Part shown: in pieces, positions 6,174-13,736 of the stretch | How the letters are laid out: each line of letters opens with the position of its first letter | Position numbering within the stretch: position 1 is the first letter of the stretch | Source of the DNA: Minisyncoccota bacterium | GTDB taxonomy: Bacteria > Patescibacteriota > Minisyncoccia > Minisyncoccales > Minisyncoccaceae | Assembly (NCBI GenBank): GCA_028704295.1 | Contig: JAQVLF010000011.1 | Location: forward strand, 1-16,263 | Reading direction: 5' to 3' | DNA: 16,263 bases | Position numbers and translations under genes: made by a program | Notes under the pieces: generated by a model | What the model saw: only the letters and a program-made list of their open reading frames with translations | Told to the model about the DNA's origin: nothing | Databases searched by the model: none

Positions 6174-9100
6174 ATGGTCACAAAAGTACAAAAAAGAGAC
6201 AAGACAAAGCAAGATTTTAATATTGAGAAAGTTAGAATTGCTATTTGGAAAGCTTTAACTGCAACAAAGCAAGGCAATGGCGAGAAGTCAGCTAAAATAG
6301 CGGAAAAGGTTAATCAACTTTTAAATATTAGGTTTAAAGAAGATGAAACTCCTACGGTTGAGCAGATTCAAGATATTGTAGAAGAGGCTTTGATGCTTGA
6401 AGATGAAGTAGAAGCAGCAAAAGCATATATTCTTTATAGAGAGCAGAGGAGAAGGATAAGGGAACAGGAGAAAGTTAGCGAGGAAGCGGTTGATAGGATC
6501 GACGACTATTTGGACAAACTTGACTGGGAAGTTCGCGAAAATTCCAATATGACTTTTTCTCTTCAAGGAATGAATCACTATGGAGTCTCTTACATTGTTA
6601 AAAAATATTGGCTTAATAAAATTTATCCAAAGGAAATTAGAGAAGCAAACGAAAAAGGACTATTCCACTTGCACAATTTAGACACACTTGCATGCTATTG
6701 TGTTGGATGGGATTTATACGATCTTTTTCTACGGGGTTTTGGTGGAGTTTCTGGTAAAATTGAATCAAGTCCTCCTAAACATTTTAGATCTGCTCTAGGG
6801 CAAGTTGTAAACTTCATGTATACTCTTCAAGGAGAAGCAGCAGGAGCAGTTTCTTTTTCAAACTTTGATACTTTACTTGCCCCATTTATTAGATATGACA
6901 ATCTAAATTACAATCAAGTAGAGCAAGCTGTTCAAGAATTTTTGTACAATATGGCTGTACCAACAAGGGTCGGTTTTCAGTGTTTATCAGACGATACAGA
7001 AATTTTAACTAAAGATGGTTGGAAAGGATATGAGGATGTTAATATTGGAGACAAAATTAAAACTTTTAATATTAAGAATGGAGAAATTGAAGATAAAGAA
7101 GTTCTTCAAATGTTCAAAAGAGAATATAAAGGAGAAATGTATAATTTAAGAAATAGAATTCAGGATCAATTGATTTCTCCTGAGCATAGAGTTTTAAGAA
7201 AAGTATTTAATGGCAGTGATTTTGTATTAGAAAAAATTGAGGATGTTGCTAAATTAAAATCTCCTGTAATTATTCCTATTGCAGGAAAGAATAGTAAAAA
7301 AGATGCTAAAATTTCTGATGAGCAGATTAAATTAATGGCATGGATTATTGCTGAAGGGGCAATTGAAAAGCCAGGAGAAAATTATAGGTCATGTTATAGG
7401 GTTTCAATTTACCAATCAAAGATTAAGAATAAGAAAAATTATGAAGAAATTGTTTCTTTATTAAATCATTTTAAATTTAATTATTCTGAATTTAAAACCG
7501 CTTCTTTGGGAGACGATGTAAACAGACTAAGATTAAACGCATTATCTTCAAAAAAGATCCATGATTGGTTTAAGACAAGAGACAATGTCCACTTTATTCC
7601 TGAAATGTTAAACGAATTAAGTGAAAGACAATCAAGACTATTTTTAGACACATATTTAAAGGCTGATGGAACAGAAGATGTTAAAATAGCTACAGCAGAT
7701 TTAGATTTACTTGATGGCTTACAAATGGTTGTAGTTAATGCAGGCTATGGATTTACTGTCCTAAAGAGAAAGCCAACTATTGGAAAGAAAGAAATATATA
7801 TTTTGAGATTAATAAAGCACACAGAAACATATATTTCTCAAATCAAGAAAGTAAAATACAGTGGCATTATTTGGTGTCCAACAACAAAAAATGAAACAGT
7901 TATTGCAAGGAGGAACGGAAAAGTTTTTATTACCGGAAATTGTCCATTCACAAATATTACATTAGATTTGACTCCTTCTGATAACTTTAAAGACCAGCCA
8001 GTTATTATTGGAGGGGAGCCTCAAAAAGAAACTTACGGAGAATTTGAGCCTGAGATGAAAATGTTTATCAAAGCTTTTTATACAGCAATGATTAAAGGGG
8101 ATAAAAGTGGAAGGCCATTTTCTTTCCCTATTCCAACTATTAATATTACAAAAGACTTTCCATGGGATGATCCTGAATTAGATAAGTTATGGGAGGCTTC
8201 TGCAAAATATGGAATTAATAATTTTGCAAACTATATTAATTCAGAAATGAGTCCTAGTGATGCAAGATCAATGTGCTGCAGATTGAGGCTTGATTTAACG
8301 CAATTAAGCAATAGGGGTGGAGGAGGTCTTTTCGGATCAGGATCATTAACTGGTAGTATAGGCGTTGTTACGTTAAATCTTCCAAGAATAGGATATATAT
8401 CAAAAACAAAGAAGGAATTCTTTGAGAAATTAGGAGAAGCAATGGATCTTGCCAAGGAAAGCCTTGAGATAAAGAGAAAGACTATTGAAAATTATACAGG
8501 AAAAGGCCTATATCCTTATTCAAGATATTATTTAGCAGGCGTCAAAAAAGCAAAGGGACAATATTTTGCCAATCATTTTGCTACAATTGGAATTATTGGA
8601 ATGCACGAAGCACTTCTCAACTTTTTAGGCGAAGGAATTGAGTCGGAGAAGGGAAGAAAATTTGCTTTAGAAGTTATGGACTTTATGAGAAATAAGCTTA
8701 TTAAATACCAAACAGAAACAGGAAACATATATAATTTGGAAGCAACTCCGGCCGAATCTACTGCTTACCGTTTAGCTAAAAAAGATAGAGGTATCTTCCC
8801 TGATATCATTGCTAATGGAACAAAAAAGATTCCATATTATACAAACTCAACTCAGCTTCCAGTAAACTTTACCGATGATATTTTTGAGGAGTTTGATTTG
8901 CAGGACGAGCTTCAATGCAAATACACTGGAGGAACAGTGGAGCATATATTTTTAGGAGAAGAAATTTCTGATATTGAAGCTACTAAAAAATTAGTAAAAA
9001 AGATTTTTGAAATTTATCACTTGCCATTTATCACTTTAACACCAACATTTTCTATTTGCCCAAATCACGGATACATTTCTGGAAAACACTTTACATGTCC

Positions 9101-9245
9101 TAAGTGTACAATAGAGCAGCCTTGCGAGGTTTATTCTAGAGTTGTAGGATACTTAAGGCCTGTATCTCAATGGAACGAAGCAAAGCAGCAAGAATTTAAA
9201 GATAGGAAAGTCTTTAAAGTAAGGCAAAGCGATTACAAAAAGTAA
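6174..9245 (+). CDS. nrdD: anaerobic ribonucleoside-triphosphate reductase with intein
   Basis: Class III glycyl-radical ribonucleotide reductase, which makes dNTPs from NTPs without oxygen. The 1023-residue precursor contains an intein at residues 270-589, leaving a normal 703-residue enzyme after splicing. An ATP-cone regulatory domain occupies about residues 3-95. LACYC (Cys174/Cys176) and MCCRL (Cys701/702, 381/382 after splicing) match the positions of the active-site cysteines of E. coli NrdD. The C-terminus has a zinc site (Cys962, Cys975, Cys978, possibly Cys984 and His965) and the glycyl radical site RVVGYL with Gly992 (672 after splicing). It lies 15 bp after ftsZ; AAGAAGAG upstream is a weak Shine-Dalgarno candidate. 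nrdG follows 8 bp later. Confidence 0.96.
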   Translation: MVTKVQKRDKTKQDFNIEKVRIAIWKALTATKQGNGEKSAKIAEKVNQLLNIRFKEDETPTVEQIQDIVEEALMLEDEVEAAKAYILYREQRRRIREQEKVSEEAVDRIDDYLDKLDWEVRENSNMTFSLQGMNHYGVSYIVKKYWLNKIYPKEIREANEKGLFHLHNLDTLACYCVGWDLYDLFLRGFGGVSGKIESSPPKHFRSALGQVVNFMYTLQGEAAGAVSFSNFDTLLAPFIRYDNLNYNQVEQAVQEFLYNMAVPTRVGFQCLSDDTEILTKDGWKGYEDVNIGDKIKTFNIKNGEIEDKEVLQMFKREYKGEMYNLRNRIQDQLISPEHRVLRKVFNGSDFVLEKIEDVAKLKSPVIIPIAGKNSKKDAKISDEQIKLMAWIIAEGAIEKPGENYRSCYRVSIYQSKIKNKKNYEEIVSLLNHFKFNYSEFKTASLGDDVNRLRLNALSSKKIHDWFKTRDNVHFIPEMLNELSERQSRLFLDTYLKADGTEDVKIATADLDLLDGLQMVVVNAGYGFTVLKRKPTIGKKEIYILRLIKHTETYISQIKKVKYSGIIWCPTTKNETVIARRNGKVFITGNCPFTNITLDLTPSDNFKDQPVIIGGEPQKETYGEFEPEMKMFIKAFYTAMIKGDKSGRPFSFPIPTINITKDFPWDDPELDKLWEASAKYGINNFANYINSEMSPSDARSMCCRLRLDLTQLSNRGGGGLFGSGSLTGSIGVVTLNLPRIGYISKTKKEFFEKLGEAMDLAKESLEIKRKTIENYTGKGLYPYSRYYLAGVKKAKGQYFANHFATIGIIGMHEALLNFLGEGIESEKGRKFALEVMDFMRNKLIKYQTETGNIYNLEATPAESTAYRLAKKDRGIFPDIIANGTKKIPYYTNSTQLPVNFTDDIFEEFDLQDELQCKYTGGTVEHIFLGEEISDIEATKKLVKKIFEIYHLPFITLTPTFSICPNHGYISGKHFTCPKCTIEQPCEVYSRVVGYLRPVSQWNEAKQQEFKDRKVFKVRQSDYKK
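6981..7940 (+). mobile_element. intein with LAGLIDADG homing endonuclease in nrdD
   Basis: A 960-bp in-frame insertion encoding 320 residues (270-589 of the NrdD precursor). It begins with Cys1 in CLSDDTEILTKDGW (block A) and has SPEH with the block B His at intein residue 69. Two LAGLIDADG-type helices follow: LMAWIIAEG (precursor 387-395) and LFLDTYLKADG (489-499). The catalytic acidic residues are kept as Glu394 and Asp498. It ends KVFITGN, followed by the extein Cys590 of CPFTN. Joining the flanks gives VGFQ-CPFTNITLDL, a continuous NrdD sequence. The penultimate residue is Gly, not His, and a Cys (intein 299) sits where block F usually has Asp. The element should self-splice, and its endonuclease could drive homing into intein-free nrdD alleles. 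Confidence 0.95.
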
Positions 9246-9253
9246 TAATATAT

Positions 9254-9946
9254 ATGAAGATAGGCGGGCTTCAAAAAACAACCTTGATTGACTATCCAGG
9301 CGAGATCGCCTGTATAGTCTTTCTTATTGGTTGTAATTTTAGATGTCCTTTTTGTTATTCAAAAGAACTTGTAGAAGAAGATCCAAATGGACTATTTCTA
9401 GACGAGGAAGATTTTTTTTCATTTTTAAAGAAAAGAAAAGGGCAGTTGGATGCCTGTGTTATTTGTGGAGGAGAGCCAACGCTCAATAAAGAGATTTTTG
9501 ATTTTTGTAAAAGAATAAAAAGTTTAGATTACAAAGTTAAATTAGATACAAATGGATCTAATCCTGAAGTTTTAAAAAAATTGATAAAAGAAAACTTGAT
9601 AGATTATGTAGCAATGGATGTAAAGGCTCCGTTTTCAAAATATGATAAAGCTACAGGAGCTAAAGTTGATGTTTTTAAAATAAAAGAATCTATAAATATA
9701 ATTAAGGATTCAGGAGTTGATTATGAATTTAGAACAACAATTGTTCCTCAAATTCATACATTAAATGATTTAAAAAAGATTGCTCTTGAAATTTCACCTG
9801 CTAAAAGATATTTCATTCAAAACTTTAGAAATGATAAAGATTTGATTGATCCAGATTTCAAATCAGTTATTCCCTTTAACGAGTTTGAAATTCAAAAGGT
9901 TATAAATGAGATTAAGCAATATTTTGAAATTTGTTATTTAAGATGA
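9254..9946 (+). CDS. nrdG: anaerobic RNR activating protein (radical SAM)
   Basis: Radical S-adenosylmethionine enzyme that installs the glycyl radical on NrdD. The 230-residue protein begins MKIGGLQKTTLIDYPG, typical of the NrdG2/TIGR02495-like group. It carries the [4Fe-4S] motif C-x3-C-x2-C as CNFRCPFC (Cys27, Cys31, Cys34), the VICGGEPTLN SAM-binding segment and a later DYVAMDVKAPF strand. Its position 8 bp downstream of nrdD fixes the partner. Its TGA stop overlaps the rhomboid start as ATGA. There is no clear Shine-Dalgarno sequence before its ATG. Confidence 0.93.
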   Translation: MKIGGLQKTTLIDYPGEIACIVFLIGCNFRCPFCYSKELVEEDPNGLFLDEEDFFSFLKKRKGQLDACVICGGEPTLNKEIFDFCKRIKSLDYKVKLDTNGSNPEVLKKLIKENLIDYVAMDVKAPFSKYDKATGAKVDVFKIKESINIIKDSGVDYEFRTTIVPQIHTLNDLKKIALEISPAKRYFIQNFRNDKDLIDPDFKSVIPFNEFEIQKVINEIKQYFEICYLR

Positions 9947-10521
9947 TCCCTCTTTTTGATAAAAAACAATTCACAAAAATTCCTTATACTACTGTCCTCT
10001 TAATTTTATTTAATATTGTTTTCTTTTTTTCATTCAAAGACAATTTAAATGAAATTATTTATTCATATGGCTTTATTCCAGGGGATTTTAATTTTACTCA
10101 TATTTTAACATCAATGTTCTTGCATGTTAATTTTGCGCATTTGATGGTTAATATGTGGTTTTTATGGATATTTGGAGACAATGTAGAAAAAAAGATCGGG
10201 CATACAAAATTTCTTTTCTTTTATTTATTATGCGGAATTTTATCTACCTTGATTTATTTCTTTTTTGCAGGAGAGAATTTAAATGTGCCACTCGTTGGTG
10301 CGTCAGGTGCAATTTCAGGAGTTTTAGGAAGCTATATTATTCTATTTCCTAAAAACAAATTGAGAGTTTTTCCTAATTTTGTTTTTTGTAGTTTTTGGTA
10401 TATATTCACATGGTTTTGCATACAACTTCTTTTTATGTATTTAGGAGGAGGTAATGTTGCTTACTTAGGACACGTTGGCGGATTTATATCAGGATTGCTT
10501 TTAATTTTCTTTTTTAAATAA
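9943..10521 (+). CDS. rhomboid-family intramembrane serine protease
   Basis: Polytopic membrane protease of 192 residues with about six hydrophobic segments. The HVNFAHLMVNMWFLWIFG loop-helix region (residues 61-78), the catalytic GASG motif with Ser121, and His177 in YLGHVGGFISG form the Ser/His dyad of active rhomboids. Substrates cannot be read from sequence. The ATG at 9943 overlaps the nrdG stop (ATGA) and is preferred over an in-frame TTG at 9931. It closes the unit that starts at ybeY; only 61 bp separate it from the next gene, which has its own promoter. A functional link to division or dNTP synthesis is not implied by the sequence. Confidence 0.88.
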   Translation: MIPLFDKKQFTKIPYTTVLLILFNIVFFFSFKDNLNEIIYSYGFIPGDFNFTHILTSMFLHVNFAHLMVNMWFLWIFGDNVEKKIGHTKFLFFYLLCGILSTLIYFFFAGENLNVPLVGASGAISGVLGSYIILFPKNKLRVFPNFVFCSFWYIFTWFCIQLLFMYLGGGNVAYLGHVGGFISGLLLIFFFK

Positions 10522-10523
10522 AT

Positions 10524-10552
10524 TTGAATTTTATTTCTAAAGCTATTATAAT
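10524..10552 (+). promoter_or_regulatory. promoter for GT-B/transporter pair
   Basis: TTGAAT (10524-10529) and a perfect TATAAT (10547-10552) are 17 bp apart, the best sigma70-type promoter in the window. The box ends 30 bp before the ATG at 10583, giving a leader of about 24 nt, unlike the near-zero leaders of the other promoters. The leader has no Shine-Dalgarno, and an in-frame TAA at 10580-10582 rules out an upstream start for the following gene. Confidence 0.62.
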
Positions 10553-10582
10553 GAATATATTAGAATAATTTTTATTTACTAA

Positions 10583-11854
10583 ATGTCAAAAAAAGCTTGG
10601 GTAGTTTCAATAGATATGGGTTATGGCCATCAAAGAGCTGCGTACGCCTTAAAGAGTATTGCTTGCGAAAATAGAATAATCACAGCAAATAACTATAAAG
10701 GTATTCCTCAAAAAGATAAAGACTTGTGGAGGCAGTCCCGGTCTTTTTATGAGTTTATATCCCGCTTCAAGAACGTTCCTTTTATAGGTGATTATGCTTT
10801 TGCCATATACGATAATTTTCAAAGAATTGTAAATTTTTATCCCAAAAGAGATTTATCAGATATAAATATTGTGCAAAAGTCCATTTATTCACTTTTAAAA
10901 AAGAATTGGGGTAGGCATTTAGTCAAAAAATTGAGCAGAGAAAATATTCCGCTTATTACAACATTTTTTAATGTTGCTTTTATGGCAGAATACTTTAACT
11001 ATCCAAATGAGATTTTTTGCGTAGTTTGCGATACCGATATTTCAAGAGGATGGGCGCCATTAGATCCAAGGCAAACTAGAATAAAATATTTTGCCTCAAC
11101 AATAAGAGCAAAGGAAAGGCTTGAGCTCTATGGAATAAAAAAAGAAAACATATTTTTAACTGGTTTTCCTTTGCCAGAAAAAAATATCGGGCCGAAAGAC
11201 AAAATACTAAAAGAAGATTTGAAAAATAGATTAGTTAATTTAGACACAGAGAAGAAATATTATAAAAAGTATAAGTCTTTAATTGATAGTGAATTGGGAA
11301 AGCTTCCTAAAAAGAGCGATCACCCTTTAACGATACTTTATTCTGTTGGAGGGGCAGGAGCTCAATCTGAAATTGGAGTTCAAATGGTTGAGGCTTTAAA
11401 AGATAAGCTAGAAGCTGGAGAGGTTAGAATAATTTTGTCAGCAGGGGTAAGGCCTACTGTTAGAGATTATTTTGAAGAAACTGTTTCAAATATTAAGAAC
11501 GTTGAAATAATTTATGAAAAGAATTTTAGAACATATTTTGAAACATTTAATAATGCTTTGAGGAAAACTGATATTTTATGGACAAAACCGTCTGAACTTT
11601 CTTTTTATGCGATGCTTGCTATTCCAATAATTATTGCTCCCGAGATTGGATCTCAGGAAAAGTTTAATAAAAGATGGATAGAAAAATCTGGCTTTGGAGT
11701 TGAGCAAAAGGATCCTTTGCATATTAATGATTGGCTATTCGACTCAATTAATAGAGGGTACTTAGCTGAAATGGCAATGAATGGTTTTATGAAGGGAGAA
11801 AGGAACGGCCTTAAAAATATTAAAAAAATTATTAAATCATGTTCTGGCTCATAA
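10583..11854 (+). CDS. GT-B fold glycosyltransferase, MGDG synthase/MurG-like
   Basis: Predicted nucleotide-sugar glycosyltransferase of 423 residues; the exact substrate is unknown. The N-terminal VSIDMGYGHQRAAYAL (residues 8-23) resembles the acceptor-side loop of the MGDG synthase and processive diacylglycerol glucosyltransferase group. The C-terminal half has a Rossmann-like start ILYSVGGAGAQSE, then TKPSELSFYAMLAIP (from Thr334) and IGSQEKFN (355-362). These fit the sugar-nucleotide motif of GT28-like enzymes. No signal peptide or membrane span is seen, so a peripheral cytosolic enzyme acting on a lipid acceptor is plausible. The central region (about residues 195-250) is lysine-rich and unfamiliar. 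Its 3' end overlaps the transporter gene by 16 bp, suggesting a joint role in glycolipid or surface-glycan synthesis (inference). Confidence 0.68.
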   Translation: MSKKAWVVSIDMGYGHQRAAYALKSIACENRIITANNYKGIPQKDKDLWRQSRSFYEFISRFKNVPFIGDYAFAIYDNFQRIVNFYPKRDLSDINIVQKSIYSLLKKNWGRHLVKKLSRENIPLITTFFNVAFMAEYFNYPNEIFCVVCDTDISRGWAPLDPRQTRIKYFASTIRAKERLELYGIKKENIFLTGFPLPEKNIGPKDKILKEDLKNRLVNLDTEKKYYKKYKSLIDSELGKLPKKSDHPLTILYSVGGAGAQSEIGVQMVEALKDKLEAGEVRIILSAGVRPTVRDYFEETVSNIKNVEIIYEKNFRTYFETFNNALRKTDILWTKPSELSFYAMLAIPIIIAPEIGSQEKFNKRWIEKSGFGVEQKDPLHINDWLFDSINRGYLAEMAMNGFMKGERNGLKNIKKIIKSCSGS

Positions 11855-12720
11855 TTATAATCTTAGCCTATTTTTTCTTAGCCTTGTCTTCTTTAGGAGA
11901 CAAGCTTTATCTTAAAGGAAAGGAAGATCCCAAAACTTACGTTTTTTATGTTGGTTTATTGGGAGGGCTTTTAATCTTTTTAATTCCCTTTCTTAACTTA
12001 AGCAATATTTCTTTTATATGGCCAGCACTAGAAGGTGTTGTATATATATGTGCACTTTATGCGCTCTACTATGCCTTGGATAAGTTTGAAGTCTCTACTA
12101 TTGTTCCAGGGATCGGAGGTTTGCAGCCGATCTTTATACTTCTTTTAACAATTGTGTTTTTTGGAATTACTGTATCAATAAAAAGTATTCTTGCTTTAAT
12201 AATTCTAATTATTGGAACATTTCTAATTTCTATGGAAAAAGGAAGAAGAGAAATTAAGAATAGAGAGTTATTGTTTTGCGTAATTCCTGCAGTTTTATTT
12301 GCAGGAGACTTTATTCTAACAAAGCAAGTTTTTAATGTAATGCCTTTTTTAGAAGGGATTGTTTTGATGAGAATATTTTCATTTTTGGCTGTGCTTATAT
12401 TTTTGTTTGATAAAAAGTTTAGGAAAAATATATTTAAGAAAAAGAAAAATGATAAAAAATTAATTTTTTTAGGCACCCAATTATCTGGCGGAGTTGGGAT
12501 ATTGCTTCAAAGCTATGCAATAAGCCTTGTTCCGGTAATGCATTTAGCCACTTTAAATGCCTTAAAAGGAATCCAATATATATTTTTAATATTTATAACA
12601 TTTATAATCTCAACTTTTTATTCAAAGCTTTTAAAAGAAAGTTTTAGCAAAAAAAGTCTGATTAGAAAAATCATATCTATTGTTTTTATAGTCATTGGAA
12701 TTGCCTTGCTCGCCATTTAG
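11839..12720 (+). CDS. EamA/DMT-superfamily membrane transporter
   Basis: Very hydrophobic 293-residue protein with about ten predicted membrane helices in two repeats. The first repeat runs to about residue 130 (ending GTFLISMEKGRREI) and the second from about 145 to the end. Length, helix count and the basic loop between repeats fit the drug/metabolite transporter (EamA) superfamily. Substrate is not predictable; members export amino acids, nucleotide sugars or lipid-linked sugars. It overlaps the glycosyltransferase by 16 bp, so a flippase or exporter role for that enzyme's product is a reasonable guess. No Shine-Dalgarno is present, which suggests translational coupling. The -35 box for the next operon lies inside its last codons. 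Confidence 0.75.
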   Translation: MFWLIIIILAYFFLALSSLGDKLYLKGKEDPKTYVFYVGLLGGLLIFLIPFLNLSNISFIWPALEGVVYICALYALYYALDKFEVSTIVPGIGGLQPIFILLLTIVFFGITVSIKSILALIILIIGTFLISMEKGRREIKNRELLFCVIPAVLFAGDFILTKQVFNVMPFLEGIVLMRIFSFLAVLIFLFDKKFRKNIFKKKKNDKKLIFLGTQLSGGVGILLQSYAISLVPVMHLATLNALKGIQYIFLIFITFIISTFYSKLLKESFSKKSLIRKIISIVFIVIGIALLAI

Positions 12721-12734
12721 ACGTGTGATATAAT
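12706..12734 (+). promoter_or_regulatory. promoter for glycoside hydrolase operon (predicted leaderless)
   Basis: TTGCTC (12706-12711, inside the transporter 3' end) and a perfect TATAAT (12729-12734) are 17 bp apart, with an extended -10 TGA directly upstream. The box ends 6 bp before the ATG at 12741, so the predicted start site is the A of the start codon, giving a leaderless mRNA. This is the strongest single leaderless case in the window. Confidence 0.68.
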
Positions 12735-12740
12735 TCAAAT

Positions 12741-13736
12741 ATGAAAATATCAAATATGTGGATTTTTATTGGAATCATAGTATTAATAATTCTATTTCTT
12801 TTTCTTTTCTTTTTTGCGGGAAAAAAGGCTTTAGCAGAAAACATTCATTGGGGTGTTAATTTTTCTCCTAAGCAGGCAAGCGATTTAGGGCTTGATCCTA
12901 AAGAAATATATTTAAATATATTAAATGATCTTAAGGCTGACAATATTAGAATTGCAGTTCATTGGGATTTAATAGAAAAAGAAAAAAATGTTTTTGATTT
13001 AAGCAATATTGATTTCTATATCAATGAAGCTAATAAAAAAGGAATAAAAATTATTCTAGCTATAGGAATGAAAACTCCGAGATGGCCAGAATATCATATG
13101 CCTGATTGGACGATGGAGTTAAGCGAGGAAGAGCAAAAAGAACAAATTTTAGAGATGATTTCTTTTGTAATGAATAGGTATAAAGATGAACCATGCCTTT
13201 TGTCTTGGCAAATTGAAAATGAGCCATTTTTTAATTTTGGAAAAGCACCATGGAAAGATAATGATTTTATTAAGAAAGAAGTTGATTTAGCTAAAAAAAT
13301 AGACGATAAGCACGACATTGTAATAACAGATAGCGGGGAAATGTCTTTTTGGTTTAAAGCAGCTAAATTAGGAGATATTGTGGGAATAACAATGTATACA
13401 AAAGTGTGGTCCGACTTGCTAAAAAAAGATTTTAATTATTTTCTGCCAGCTGTTTTTTATGGGAAAAAAGCAGATTTGGTGGAATTGATTTTTAAAAAAA
13501 ATGTATGGTGTTTAGAGCTTCAAGCTGAACCATGGTGTGAAGAGTTAATACAAGATTCGAGCAAAGAAGAACAATTTCACAATATGAGCTTGAATAGATT
13601 TAAACAAAATATTGAATTTGCCAAAGCAACAGGACTAGACACTTTTTACTTTTGGGGTGTAGAATGGTGGTACTATATGAAAGATAAAAACAATGAGCCT
13701 TCCTTTTTAGATGAGGCAAAAAAATTATGGAATTAA
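12741..13736 (+). CDS. exported glycoside hydrolase, clan GH-A-like TIM barrel
   Basis: Predicted extracytoplasmic glycosidase of 331 residues. A long hydrophobic segment (about residues 7-27) is followed by ALA at 30-32, a plausible signal peptidase I site; otherwise it is a membrane anchor. The barrel shows early strands HWGVNFSP and NIRIAVHWDLIE, then WQIENEPF with the NEP acid/base Glu161, and later CLELQAEPW with probable nucleophile Glu259 (Glu263 is the alternative). WGVEWWYY near the C-terminus fits the last strand. The motif pair matches retaining clan GH-A enzymes such as GH5-, GH39- or GH42-like families, but the family and substrate cannot be fixed by eye. It overlaps the GT2 gene by 10 bp and heads the unit with its own promoter. 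Confidence 0.8.
   Translation: MKISNMWIFIGIIVLIILFLFLFFFAGKKALAENIHWGVNFSPKQASDLGLDPKEIYLNILNDLKADNIRIAVHWDLIEKEKNVFDLSNIDFYINEANKKGIKIILAIGMKTPRWPEYHMPDWTMELSEEEQKEQILEMISFVMNRYKDEPCLLSWQIENEPFFNFGKAPWKDNDFIKKEVDLAKKIDDKHDIVITDSGEMSFWFKAAKLGDIVGITMYTKVWSDLLKKDFNYFLPAVFYGKKADLVELIFKKNVWCLELQAEPWCEELIQDSSKEEQFHNMSLNRFKQNIEFAKATGLDTFYFWGVEWWYYMKDKNNEPSFLDEAKKLWN

Noticed and set aside
9931..9942. TTG start for the rhomboid gene
   Set aside because: The ATG at 9943 forms an ATGA overlap with nrdG, the coupling pattern also seen at pth-topA.
10515..10538. Terminator after the rhomboid gene
   Set aside because: Only a weak A/T-only inverted repeat is present, without a GC stem or clean T run.
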